Part shown: piece by piece, positions 31,558-39,929 of the stretch
How positions within the stretch are numbered: position 1 is the first letter of the stretch
How the letters are laid out: every line of letters starts with the position of its first letter
DNA from: JBBTQS01 sp964627055
GTDB taxonomy: Bacteria; Patescibacteriota; Patescibacteriia; Magasanikbacterales; JBBTQS01
NCBI GenBank assembly: GCA_964627055.1
Contig: CAZVGV010000006.1
Coordinates: 1 to 43,003, forward strand
Length of the DNA: 43,003 bases
Reading direction: 5' to 3'
Position numbers and translations under genes: made by a program
Notes under the pieces: model-generated
The model's input: the letters and a program-made list of their open reading frames with translations, nothing else
What the model was told of the DNA's origin: nothing
The model's database searches: none

Positions 31558-31661
31558 CGCAGTATAAGAATCGGATTGACTTTTGTCCAAAAATGTGCTA
31601 TAGTGTACTCATGATTCGATCACGTGCCCATTGTGGGCGCATGGTCGATTTTATTTTGCTC
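31558..31661 (+). repeat. 104-bp promoter/leader module, copy 2
   Basis: Second copy of 29803-29906. Rightward promoter TTGACT (31576-31581)-17-TATAGT (31599-31604); leftward TTGGAC (31585-31590)-18-TATACT (31561-31566); hairpin arms 31616-31629 and 31635-31648, loop ATTGT, then TTTTATTTTGCTC. Confidence 0.95.
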
Positions 31662-31670
31662 ATTTCTTAG
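31611..31670 (+). CDS. Possible leaderless leader peptide, copy 2
   Basis: 19 codons, MIRSRAHCGRMVDFILLIS then TAG, beginning exactly 6 nt after the -10 and ending 6 nt before the main ATG. The hairpin lies within it. In copy 1 the same frame (from 29856) does not stop but runs to 30095, so the peptide itself may not matter; the ATG could be incidental. Confidence 0.3.
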   Translation: MIRSRAHCGRMVDFILLIS

Positions 31671-31676
31671 TCTCAT

Positions 31677-32213
31677 ATGTCCGAAAAGTTTCGTGGCGTA
31701 AATCCAGAAGTACAGCGTGAGCCTCAGCGTATGAAGGCTGACAAGGAATCAGTTCGTACACGCAGTGATGTGTTAGATTCCGAAGAGCGAGTGGATATCC
31801 GACTCACGGCGGGTCAACTCGCGGCCATGGAGGAACCACGTCGTGCAGAAGCAAGACGTGAGGCGGAGCATTTGCGCATGGCATTACGCAGTCGTGCGCC
31901 GCACACTCCTGCAGAAGGCGAAGTAAACAGAACTGATATGCATGCGGTATTGGAGGTACGCTTACATCGGTTGGATGCAGGTCTCGCAGTGGACGGTAGT
32001 AAGCGTTCATTGTGGGAGAAGGCGGGTGATTGGTGGAGTGGAAGACGCAAAATGATGGAACAGAAGATGGTGCGCGATGTACGTGATACAGTTCGAGATT
32101 ATGGCGAACGTCATCCGGACGCCGAACAAGACGTGGATCGTATCCAGTCCGTAGAGCAGGCACGCGCAGCCATGGAACAAATTCGTCGACACAAGGAAAG
32201 CATTCGAAAATAA
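31677..32213 (+). CDS. Charged helical protein of unknown function under leader module 2
   Basis: 178 aa from ATG 31677. No hydrophobic segment; rich in Arg, Glu, Ala and Met, mostly long helices (QLAAMEEPRRAEARREAEHL, DMHAVLEVRLHRLDAGLAVD, EKAGDWWSGRRKMMEQKMVR, VEQARAAMEQIRRHKESIRK), so probably coiled coil. No family recognised. Shares only the MSE start and charged character with the 78-aa protein under module 1. Read in the same direction as the SpoIID-like gene 65 nt downstream. Confidence 0.75.
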   Translation: MSEKFRGVNPEVQREPQRMKADKESVRTRSDVLDSEERVDIRLTAGQLAAMEEPRRAEARREAEHLRMALRSRAPHTPAEGEVNRTDMHAVLEVRLHRLDAGLAVDGSKRSLWEKAGDWWSGRRKMMEQKMVRDVRDTVRDYGERHPDAEQDVDRIQSVEQARAAMEQIRRHKESIRK

Positions 32214-32240
32214 AGGCTATACGCATATGAGTAGCGGACC

Positions 32241-32272
32241 TTGAAAGATTTACTCGTGGTTCGTAGTATAAT
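32241..32272 (+). promoter_or_regulatory. Promoter of the SpoIID-like gene
   Basis: TATAAT (32267-32272), 6 nt before ATG 32279; TTGAAA (32241-32246) is the best -35 though the spacer is 20 bp. Confidence 0.55.
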
Positions 32273-32278
32273 AGGTAT

Positions 32279-34141
32279 ATGGAGTTCAAGCCCGCGTTCG
32301 CGCCATCATCATTTTTTCGTAAATTGACACAGGTCCTCATGATGGCGGTCGCGGGTTTTGGCATACTTGCGCCTAGATACGACGTTCAAGCTGCAGCGAC
32401 GCCTGCATACCAGGCGAAAATTACTGCATCGCCTTCAGCTCCGATCAAGCTTGCGCCCGGAGAAAAGACCACGGTTGCTGTGACATATCAGAATACAGGA
32501 ACCACTGCATGGTCTAAGGACGGTAAGACATATGTGTCGATGTACACGTATGAACCGAAGTACCGCGATAGCATCTTCGCAACGCCAGCATGGATTTCCC
32601 CGGATCAGGTCATGCGTCTGCCATCGGCGACGGTGAAAAAATCAGCAAGCGTTACTTTCAAAATTCCTGTTATCGCTCCAACTAAGCCTGGTACGTACAC
32701 TGAAGTGTTCCAACTTGCGGCAGAAGATACCGCTTGGATCAAGAACAGCCTTACAAAAATCACGTTCATCGTTGAGAAACCAGTTGCGACAACCACACTG
32801 AGATCAGTAGTGACCAGTACGCCTGTTGCTCTGTCTCATGCTGCACGTCGATTAATCCAGTCTGCACCAATTGAGGGTGTTGTGGGTGGGCAAGAAGTGG
32901 TATTCCGGGTTGGGTTCAAGAATGTTGGTAAGACAACATGGCAGACCCGTGCAGTGCAATCGGTTGTAACGCATCTTGCAGAGGACTCGACTTCAACACC
33001 GGTATCCGCGTTTGCGCACTCATCGTGGGTCGATGGTACGCGTGCGCGAGTATCTGTGGAAGGTGAAATTGCCCCTGGGCAACTGGATCTTATTGATTTT
33101 ACATTCCGTGCGCCCGCACGCGCAGGACACTATACTGCACAATTTCAGTACACAGTTGGGGACGTGCCTGTTGAAGGAGGACTTATTGAGATTCTTGTAA
33201 CAGTTACAACCGACGCTCCACTCGTGTCTGGAGCCGTTGGATTTGACGGTCAGGTTCAATTGCCGTCAGAACCCCGCATCCGTGTTGGAGTGGCGAAGGT
33301 TGAAAATGGTTCTATTCGCGTGCGCAGCATCTCTGACTACAACATAGTAGACGGCACTGGCGCCGTACTCGGTGTGCTGCCTGCAAATACGATTGCAACG
33401 CTTTCGTACACGTCGAGCACTGATGTGTACGCTATCACAGCGCCAAATGTTTCGTTGACCTCGCAGACACACCTGCGTCTTGAGCCGACAGCGCCTGGTT
33501 CGTATTTCGAGTTGCCAGATCGCAAAGATGGAGTGACTTGGAACAAGACGTTGAATTACAATACCTATCGCGACACCTTTGAACTGCGCTACAGTGTGGC
33601 GAACAAGATGACCTGGTTCATCAATGAGCTACCAATTGAGCAGTACGTGGCTGGTGTTGCAGAAACCAGCGAAGAAGTGCCTGTCGAATTTCAAAAGGCA
33701 CTCATGATCGCAGTTCGTACCTACGCCTATACCGCAATGGACGCAGGAACGAAGCACAAGGATCGTAATTACGACGTCGATGCCACGTATGATCAGGTGT
33801 ATAAGGGATATGCGCGTGAGCAGTATTTCAAGAAGGTTACAGCAGCAGTGAATGCGACACGCGGTCAATTGGTAACGTATGCAGATCAGGTGGTGGTAAC
33901 ACCGTATTATTCACGTTCTGATGGACGCACGCGCGATTGGACAGAGGTGTGGGGTGGTAAGGCGAAGCCGTGGCTTGTGTCCGTCACTGCACAGTATGAT
34001 AAGGGAAAGACCATGTGGGGGCATGGTGTTGGTATGAGCGCAACAGACGCCATGGCACGCGCAAAGAACGAAGGTTTCACCTACCAACAGTTGCTCCAGT
34101 ATTACTACACGGGTACAACGGTCCAAACTCGATATCAGTAA
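32279..34141 (+). CDS. SpoIID/LytB-domain protein with two Ig-like domains
   Basis: 620 aa. Signal peptide region with a hydrophobic helix near residues 15-35. Two Ig-like repeats at about 40-165 and 180-300 (LAPGEKTTVAVTYQNTGTTA; VGGQEVVFRVGFKNVGKTTW), of the kind found in NBR1-type and cell-surface proteins. An SH3-like stretch near 330-400, then the SpoIID domain (about 440-610) with ELPIEQYVAGVAETSEEVPV, ALMIAVRTYAYTAM, DQVYKGYA and MWGHGVGMSATDAM. SpoIID proteins are lytic transglycosylases or amidase activators acting on peptidoglycan; here it is likely a wall-remodelling surface protein, not a sporulation factor. Confidence 0.88.
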   Translation: MEFKPAFAPSSFFRKLTQVLMMAVAGFGILAPRYDVQAAATPAYQAKITASPSAPIKLAPGEKTTVAVTYQNTGTTAWSKDGKTYVSMYTYEPKYRDSIFATPAWISPDQVMRLPSATVKKSASVTFKIPVIAPTKPGTYTEVFQLAAEDTAWIKNSLTKITFIVEKPVATTTLRSVVTSTPVALSHAARRLIQSAPIEGVVGGQEVVFRVGFKNVGKTTWQTRAVQSVVTHLAEDSTSTPVSAFAHSSWVDGTRARVSVEGEIAPGQLDLIDFTFRAPARAGHYTAQFQYTVGDVPVEGGLIEILVTVTTDAPLVSGAVGFDGQVQLPSEPRIRVGVAKVENGSIRVRSISDYNIVDGTGAVLGVLPANTIATLSYTSSTDVYAITAPNVSLTSQTHLRLEPTAPGSYFELPDRKDGVTWNKTLNYNTYRDTFELRYSVANKMTWFINELPIEQYVAGVAETSEEVPVEFQKALMIAVRTYAYTAMDAGTKHKDRNYDVDATYDQVYKGYAREQYFKKVTAAVNATRGQLVTYADQVVVTPYYSRSDGRTRDWTEVWGGKAKPWLVSVTAQYDKGKTMWGHGVGMSATDAMARAKNEGFTYQQLLQYYYTGTTVQTRYQ

Positions 34142-34150
34142 TCGTAATAG

Positions 34151-34179
34151 AAAATCCCGGCATGTACTGCCGGGATTTT
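34151..34179. terminator. Bidirectional terminator
   Basis: Perfect 12-bp stem AAAATCCCGGCA / TGCCGGGATTTT with a 5-nt loop, between the convergent SpoIID-like and PH-domain genes. Confidence 0.92.
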
Positions 34180-34187
34180 CGTTTGCT

Positions 34188-34730
34188 TTATAGTTTTTCC
34201 TGTCTCTCTGCGTCTTCGCGAATGAGTTCGAGTATCTCGCGTCGAAGTCCATTCGGGTTGCCGACTTGGCTCACCATGAACCGGAGTTCAGCGCCAGAGG
34301 TTTCGACACTAATGTTGCCGAAGTTGAAGATGGTTGCAAAGAAACCGCGTTGGTCAGAGCGAATATCTTGTACCTTGTACAGCTCAACTTCTGATACCGA
34401 CCGGCCGAAGAGACCGATCTGATCCACGTCCACCAGACGTCGATTGGTTACGATCCACATATCGAGATAGTAATCGACGAACCGTCCGAAGAAGAATACG
34501 AGGAGCGCCAAATAGTAGAAGCTTGAGCCTAATACTGCGACTGCGTGTACTCCGTTGTTAGCAAACATGTCTGGATTTGCGTTCAGCAAAAGAACACGTG
34601 CCATCCAAGGTACAGCGGTAGCAAGAAATCCAAAGAGAATGATCGTGGGAACAAAGGTGATTGGATGTCGGCGTAATGTGTAGATAATCTTCTCGTCAGG
34701 CTGTGCGTGGATGAGTTCGCTGAGGTGCAT
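34188..34730 (-). CDS. Membrane protein with bacterial PH domain (YdbS-like)
   Basis: 180 aa from ATG 34730. Two membrane helices (TFVPTIILFGFLATAVPWMA and AVLGSSFYYLALLVFFFG), then YLDMWIVTNRRLVDVDQIGL, EVELYKVQDIRSDQRGFFAT and FNFGNISVETSGAELRFMVS, the bPH2 fold. Function unknown, membrane-associated. Third gene of the ruvB operon, 4 nt after the 78-aa gene. Confidence 0.87.
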   Translation of the reverse strand: MHLSELIHAQPDEKIIYTLRRHPITFVPTIILFGFLATAVPWMARVLLLNANPDMFANNGVHAVAVLGSSFYYLALLVFFFGRFVDYYLDMWIVTNRRLVDVDQIGLFGRSVSEVELYKVQDIRSDQRGFFATIFNFGNISVETSGAELRFMVSQVGNPNGLRREILELIREDAERQEKL

Positions 34731-34734
34731 ACAC

Positions 34735-34971
34735 TTAGAATGAGAAGAACGAAAGGAATGAAACCGTGCCGGCCCAATCAATAGAGGCAGCGCCAGCGAG
34801 TGTGCTAATCATGACAGCAACGATACCGGCAATCACGAGCGCGGTGACAGTCGTTGCCACGAACGTGAAGGTGCCAGTCGCGATCAGCAATCGAGCAGTG
34901 AAAAAGAAGAACAAAGCTAGAAAAGCTACGAGAACCAGGTATACGTACACGAGATAGATGACGGGGATCAT
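34735..34971 (-). CDS. Small two- or three-helix membrane protein
   Basis: 78 aa, almost wholly hydrophobic: MIPVIYLVYVYLVLVAFLAL, LLIATGTFTFVATTVTALVI then GIVAVMISTLAGAASIDW. No family recognised. Its ATG overlaps the ruvB stop (ATGA) and it ends 4 nt before the PH-domain gene, so it is translated as part of the operon. Confidence 0.75.
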   Translation of the reverse strand: MIPVIYLVYVYLVLVAFLALFFFFTARLLIATGTFTFVATTVTALVIAGIVAVMISTLAGAASIDWAGTVSFLSFFSF

Positions 34972-36011
34972 GCGAAAAGTGAGTTAGCCGCTGGTGGCGG
35001 GGCCATGTGGAGTAGGCCTAAATGTTCGTAGGCAGAGCGCGTGGCAATGCGGCCGCGTGGTGTTCGGTCTATCATGCCGAGCTGGAGCAAATAGGGCTCG
35101 TAAACATCTTCGACGGTTTCTTCTTCTTCTGCGGAAACCGCGGCAATAGTCGCGAGGCCGACCGGACCACCGTGGAACTTCTTGATGATGGTCTCGAGAA
35201 TTGTACGATCGACTCGGTCGAGTCCGAGTGGGTCGATCTCGAGCATGACGAGCGCCATTTCTGCGAGATCCTTGGTAATAATACCACTCCCTTTCACTTG
35301 CGCGAAGTCGCGCAGACGTTTGAGGAGACGATTGGCAATGCGCGGGGTGCGTCGGCAGCGAGTTGCGATAATCGCCGCAGCTGCTGGCTCGATTTGTACA
35401 CCGAGTTGCAATGCACTACGGGTGATGATTTGGGCCAATTCGGTGTCACTATAGAATTCGAGCTGGAAAATCATGCCAAATCGATCGCGAAGCGGAGAGG
35501 AGAGCATGCTCATTTTCGTTGTTGCACCAATGATTGTGAACTTGGACAGGGGCATGCGTACAGCTCGGGCACCTGGCCCTTTGCCGAGCATAATGTCGAG
35601 AGCGTAATCCTCCATGGCAGGGTAGAGCATCTCCTCGATCGTACGGTTCATGCGGTGAATTTCATCGATGAAGAGGATGTCACGATCCTGGAGGTTGGAG
35701 AGAATCGCCGCGAGATCCCCAGTGCGTTCAATGGCAGGGCCTGATGTGATCTTGATGTGAGAAGTGAGCTCGTTGGCGATGATGTGTGCGAGGGTGGTCT
35801 TGCCAAGCCCTGGATTGCCGTAGATGAGGATGTGCTCGAGTGGTTCACTCCGTTGTGTTGCAGCTTCAATCGCAATTCTGAGGTGCTCCTTGGTGGGTTC
35901 TTGTCCAACGAATTCATGCAACCGCTGTGGGCGCAGGGTTGATTCGAGGGGTTTCTCCTCTGGCCGCTCATCTGGGGCGATGAAGCGATTGTCTGTTGCA
36001 GTGGACTCCAT
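34968..36011 (-). CDS. ruvB: Holliday junction branch-migration helicase RuvB
   Basis: 347 aa from ATG 36011. Walker A YGNPGLGKTTLAH, Walker B FIDEIHRMN, sensor IIGATTKMSML with SPLRDRFG (Arg finger region), and the C-terminal winged helix QLGMIDRTPRGRIATRSAYE. Drives branch migration in recombination with RuvA. The -10 TACAAT is exactly 6 nt before the ATG, so the mRNA should be leaderless. First gene of a three-gene operon with two membrane proteins. Confidence 0.96.
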   Translation of the reverse strand: MESTATDNRFIAPDERPEEKPLESTLRPQRLHEFVGQEPTKEHLRIAIEAATQRSEPLEHILIYGNPGLGKTTLAHIIANELTSHIKITSGPAIERTGDLAAILSNLQDRDILFIDEIHRMNRTIEEMLYPAMEDYALDIMLGKGPGARAVRMPLSKFTIIGATTKMSMLSSPLRDRFGMIFQLEFYSDTELAQIITRSALQLGVQIEPAAAAIIATRCRRTPRIANRLLKRLRDFAQVKGSGIITKDLAEMALVMLEIDPLGLDRVDRTILETIIKKFHGGPVGLATIAAVSAEEEETVEDVYEPYLLQLGMIDRTPRGRIATRSAYEHLGLLHMAPPPAANSLFA

Positions 36012-36017
36012 GCGGTC

Positions 36018-36046
36018 ATTGTAGTCGAGGGGGTGCTGAGCGTCTA
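36018..36046 (-). promoter_or_regulatory. Promoter of ruvB
   Basis: Minus strand TAGACG (36041-36046), 17-bp spacer, TACAAT (36018-36023), 6 nt before the ATG. Confidence 0.6.
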
Positions 36047-36129
36047 GTCGATGTGGATAAATTTGGCGCATCATGGGTACGACACAAAAAAGCCTTGGTT
36101 TGCGAGCATTTGGCGATGCTGCCAATAAC

Positions 36130-36158
36130 TTGCTCGCGTAGCCTGTTGTGCGTATACT
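36130..36158 (+). promoter_or_regulatory. Promoter of nrdJ
   Basis: TTGCTC (36130-36135), 17-bp spacer, TATACT (36153-36158). Predicted leader about 97 nt, containing the two NrdR boxes. Confidence 0.6.
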
Positions 36159-36176
36159 GGTGAGGCATCTCACAAG

Positions 36177-36225
36177 ACACAATATATAGTGTTCAGAGCA
36201 GAGTTGTGACCACAATATATAGTGT
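36177..36225 (+). promoter_or_regulatory. Two NrdR boxes upstream of nrdJ
   Basis: ACACAATATATAGTGT (36177-36192) and CCACAATATATAGTGT (36210-36225). Starts are 33 bp apart, close to three helical turns. Both match the known NrdR operator pattern ACAC-AT-rich-GTGT; NrdR represses ribonucleotide reductase genes when dATP is high. Confidence 0.88.
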
Positions 36226-36261
36226 TTTGTACATTATTCACGAACTGCATTTCATCCCTGT

Positions 36262-39200
36262 ATGCAACCATTTACCGCGACACGATTGCCCGTTGCACAA
36301 CCCTTGGTGTCACCCAAGTACACGCAGAACGGCATGCGATTCCCGCGCCGCTATACGCGCGAGGGTGTTGATCCGTATGCCATGTTTACGTACTCGAAGC
36401 GTTCGAGCGTTATTCGTGATTCTGACGGTTCGGTGGTCTTTGAGATGCATGATGTAGAGGTTCCAGAGCAATGGTCGCAGGTCGCGACTGATATTCTTGC
36501 ACAGAAGTATTTCCGCAAGGCAGGTGTGCCTCAGTACAATGACGATGGATCGGTGAAACGTAATCCTGACGGGTCTGCCATGCTTGGATCCGAACGGACA
36601 GCGAAGCAAGTGGTGCATCGTCTCGCTGGATGCTGGCGTCATTGGGGAGAGAAGTACGGATACTTTGCAAGTGCTGCAGATGCACAGGTGTTCTACGACG
36701 AGACAGTGTACATGCTGCTCAAGCAAATGGTGGCACCGAACTCACCACAGTGGTTCAATACTGGCCTCAACTGGGCATATGGAGTAAATGGTCCTGCACA
36801 AGGACACTACTACCCAGATCCAGTGACAGGCGAAGTGAAGCGCAGTGAGGATTCGTACACACATCCGCAGCCACACGCATGCTTCATCCAGTCAGTAGAG
36901 GATGATCTCGTTAATCCAGGTGGCATCATGGATCTTTGGGTTCGTGAAGCACGTCTCTTCAAGTACGGCTCTGGTACGGGAACGAACTTCTCCAATTTGC
37001 GCGGTGCTGGGGAGAAGCTGTCGGGTGGTGGTAAATCTTCTGGACTCATGAGCTGGCTCAAGATTGGTGACCGCGCAGCAGGTGCCATCAAGTCAGGTGG
37101 TACGACGCGTCGTGCGGCAAAGATGGTATGTCTGAATGTCGACCATCCAGATATTGAAGTGTTCATTAATTGGAAGGTGAAGGAAGAGCGCAAGGTAGCG
37201 GCACTTATTGCTGCTGGGTATCCTTCGGACTACGAAGGTGAAGCCTACCAGACAGTAGCAGGACAGAACTCCAACAACTCGGTCCGTCTCACTAATGAGT
37301 ATCTTACGGCGGTAGAGAAGGATGGTGACTGGCAGTTGCGCTGGCGCACAGACAATCGCGTGAGCAAGACGCTCAAGGCGCGTGACCTCTGGGAGCAGAT
37401 TGCGTTTGCGGCATGGGCGTGCGCAGATCCAGGTACGCAGTACGACACCACAATCAACGAGTGGCATACGTGTCCACAGGATGGTCGCATCAATGCAAGT
37501 AATCCATGCAGTGAGTACATGTTCCTCGATAACACTGCATGTAATCTTTGCAGCATCAATCTTGCACATTACTTCGATCCCGTAACCAAGATCTTTGATG
37601 TAGATGGGTTCCGCCATACAGCACGACTCTGGACTGTCATTCTCGAAATTTCGGTACTCATGGCGCAGTATCCGAGCTACGAGATTGCAGAGATGAGTTA
37701 TAAGTTCCGCACGCTCGGGTTGGGCTATGCAAACCTCGGTGCAGGTGTACTCATGGTTGCTGGCATTCCGTACGACTCTGAAGAAGCACGTGCGGTTGCT
37801 GGAGCTATTACGTCGCTCATGACAGGTGAGGCGTACGCTACATCTGCAGAGATGGCAGCATCCCTTGGAGCATTCGATGGATACCAGAAGAACCGCGAGG
37901 ACATGCTCCGCGTGATGCGCAATCATCGTCGTGCTGCGTACAATGTTCCTGCACACGAGTATGAGAAGCTCGAGATCATGCCAGTGGGAATCAATCCTTC
38001 GTACTGCCCAGGCTACTTGCTCCATGCAGCACGTGAGTCATGGGATCGTGCGCTTGAGATGGGTGAGAAGTTCGGGTATCGCAACGCGCAGACAACGCTC
38101 TTGGCGCCAACTGGCACAATCGGGTTGCTCATGGACTGCGCAACAACGGGTGTTGAACCAGACTTCGCACTCGTGAAGTTCAAGAAACTCGCAGGCGGTG
38201 GCTACTTCAAGATTGTGAATGAAGCTATGCTCCCTGCGCTGCAGAATCTTGGGTACAACCCAGTACAAGTAGATGACATCATTCGCTACTTGAAGGGGTC
38301 GGGAACGCTTGCAGGTGCACCAGGGTTGAATCATCAGGTACTCAAGGCAAAGGGGTTTACAGACGAAGATATTGCGAAGGTTGAGAAGCAGTTGCCAGGC
38401 GTGTTCGAGATTCAGTTCGCGTTCAATGTGTGGACGCTCGGTGAGGAGACATTGAAGCGACTTGGATTCACCGAAGCACAGTACAATGATTTCAACTTCA
38501 ACATGTTGCGCGAGCTTGGATTCACGAAGGAAGAGCTTGCGGCAGCGAACGAGTACGTGTGCGGTACGATGACGATCGAAGGGGCACCACACTTGCGCCG
38601 CGAGCATTACCCGGTATTCGACTGCGCGAACAAGTGCGGCAAGAAGGGTGTGCGCTACATTCATCACAACGGTCATATCCGCATGATGGCCGCAGTACAG
38701 CCATTCCTCTCTGGTGCGATTTCGAAGACCATTAACATGCCTAATGAGGCAACGGTTGAGGACATCAAGGAAGCGTACATGCTTTCCTGGAAGCTTGGCC
38801 TCAAGGCGAATGCGCTCTATCGTGACGGATGCAAACTCTCGCAACCACTGTCGACCAAGTCAGACAAGGAGTCACGCGATGATGCAAAGCAGGGAGCAGA
38901 TGATGCGAAGGAGGCAAAGAAGGTTGCTGAAGCTGCAGAGGAAAAGGCAGCAACCATGGCAGCAGAAGCAGCAGCTCCAGCGCCAGTAACCGTGTCTGAA
39001 CCAGTAGCAGCGCCGGCCGCAGAGATCGCAGCAGTGATGGAAACATTTGCTGCAGCAGCGCAGTCGCTCGCACCAGCCGCACCAAGTGATGAGCTCATTC
39101 AGCAGCGCCGCAAGTTACCAGTGAAGCGCAGTGGTATCACGATTGAAGCAGCGGTGGGCAATCAGCAGGTGTACATTCGTACCGGTGAGTACGCTGACGG

Positions 39201-39852
39201 GACGCTTGGTGAAGTGTTCATCGACATGTTCCGCGAAGGTGCGGCATTCCGATCACTCTTGAACTGCTTCGCGGTGGCAGTGTCGTACGGATTGCAATAT
39301 GGCGTACCACTTGAGAAGTTCGTAGAGAAGTTCACATACACTCGATTCGAGCCATCTGGATTCACCTCGCATCCGAATGTGAAGATGTGCACGTCTGTGA
39401 TCGACTACGTGTTCCGCGTGTTGGCGATGGAATACCTTGGTCGTACAGATTTGGTTCAAGTTCCACCAAAGGGGACACAGAAGAATCGTGCAGAAGCAAT
39501 CAAGGAGTTGATTGCAGAGCGCGAGGAGGCACAGGGGTTCGTTCCTGTAGCAGAAGGTCAGGAGAAATTGTTCACCCCACCTGCACCTGCGGCAGCACCG
39601 CTTGCACGTGTGCCAGCAACCCCAGCCGTAGCTGAAGTTGCAAAAGTGGTAACCGAAGATTCGGTTGCATCACATGGTGAAGAAGCTGTAGCTCCAGCAA
39701 CCGCAACACATGGCGCTCCTAACGCACTCGATTCCTTGCTTAACGAAATGATGGGAGATGCACCACTGTGCGACACGTGTGGTCACATCACGGTGCGCAA
39801 CGGCTCATGCTACCGCTGTCTGAATTGCGGTGCGAGCATGGGGTGCAGCTAA
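36262..39852 (+). CDS. nrdJ: Class II (adenosylcobalamin-dependent) ribonucleotide reductase
   Basis: 1196 aa. Reduces ribonucleotides to deoxyribonucleotides without oxygen or a second subunit. Active-site Asn414, Cys416, Glu418 in NASNPCSEYM, with redox Cys207 (PHACFIQ) and Cys427 (DNTACNLCS); other family motifs NSPQWFNTG, GSGTGTNFSNLRG and APTGTIGLLMDC. The barrel ends near residue 860. A long linker rich in Ala, Glu, Lys and Pro (about 870-945) leads to a TSCPD domain (about 955-1080; GITIEAAVGNQQVYIRTGEY), a second low-complexity linker, and a C-terminal Cys-rich zinc-ribbon-like end (CDTCGH, CYRCLNCGASMGCS). Two NrdR boxes precede it. Confidence 0.95.
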   Translation: MQPFTATRLPVAQPLVSPKYTQNGMRFPRRYTREGVDPYAMFTYSKRSSVIRDSDGSVVFEMHDVEVPEQWSQVATDILAQKYFRKAGVPQYNDDGSVKRNPDGSAMLGSERTAKQVVHRLAGCWRHWGEKYGYFASAADAQVFYDETVYMLLKQMVAPNSPQWFNTGLNWAYGVNGPAQGHYYPDPVTGEVKRSEDSYTHPQPHACFIQSVEDDLVNPGGIMDLWVREARLFKYGSGTGTNFSNLRGAGEKLSGGGKSSGLMSWLKIGDRAAGAIKSGGTTRRAAKMVCLNVDHPDIEVFINWKVKEERKVAALIAAGYPSDYEGEAYQTVAGQNSNNSVRLTNEYLTAVEKDGDWQLRWRTDNRVSKTLKARDLWEQIAFAAWACADPGTQYDTTINEWHTCPQDGRINASNPCSEYMFLDNTACNLCSINLAHYFDPVTKIFDVDGFRHTARLWTVILEISVLMAQYPSYEIAEMSYKFRTLGLGYANLGAGVLMVAGIPYDSEEARAVAGAITSLMTGEAYATSAEMAASLGAFDGYQKNREDMLRVMRNHRRAAYNVPAHEYEKLEIMPVGINPSYCPGYLLHAARESWDRALEMGEKFGYRNAQTTLLAPTGTIGLLMDCATTGVEPDFALVKFKKLAGGGYFKIVNEAMLPALQNLGYNPVQVDDIIRYLKGSGTLAGAPGLNHQVLKAKGFTDEDIAKVEKQLPGVFEIQFAFNVWTLGEETLKRLGFTEAQYNDFNFNMLRELGFTKEELAAANEYVCGTMTIEGAPHLRREHYPVFDCANKCGKKGVRYIHHNGHIRMMAAVQPFLSGAISKTINMPNEATVEDIKEAYMLSWKLGLKANALYRDGCKLSQPLSTKSDKESRDDAKQGADDAKEAKKVAEAAEEKAATMAAEAAAPAPVTVSEPVAAPAAEIAAVMETFAAAAQSLAPAAPSDELIQQRRKLPVKRSGITIEAAVGNQQVYIRTGEYADGTLGEVFIDMFREGAAFRSLLNCFAVAVSYGLQYGVPLEKFVEKFTYTRFEPSGFTSHPNVKMCTSVIDYVFRVLAMEYLGRTDLVQVPPKGTQKNRAEAIKELIAEREEAQGFVPVAEGQEKLFTPPAPAAAPLARVPATPAVAEVAKVVTEDSVASHGEEAVAPATATHGAPNALDSLLNEMMGDAPLCDTCGHITVRNGSCYRCLNCGASMGCS

Positions 39853-39879
39853 GAGACAATAGAAATCACAACACCCACC

Positions 39880-39903
39880 GCAAGGTGGGTGTTTGACTCT
39901 ACG
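39880..39903 (+). terminator. Terminator after nrdJ
   Basis: Perfect stem AACACCCACC / GGTGGGTGTT with a GCAA tetraloop. Confidence 0.85.
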
Positions 39904-39929
39904 CACTAGACACGATATGTTCGGGATCT

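Noticed and set aside
29803..31661. Direct repeats flanking the flippase gene as ends of a mobile element
   Set aside because: Both repeats are complete promoter/leader units in front of genes, there is no transposase or integrase, and no target-site duplication is seen.
37093..38025. 310-codon minus-strand frame inside nrdJ
   Set aside because: Lies fully antisense to conserved catalytic sequence and has no family resemblance or start signal; a codon-bias shadow.
38860..39090. Intein or insertion in NrdJ
   Set aside because: The stretch is low-complexity Ala/Glu/Lys sequence without splicing motifs, and lies outside the catalytic core.
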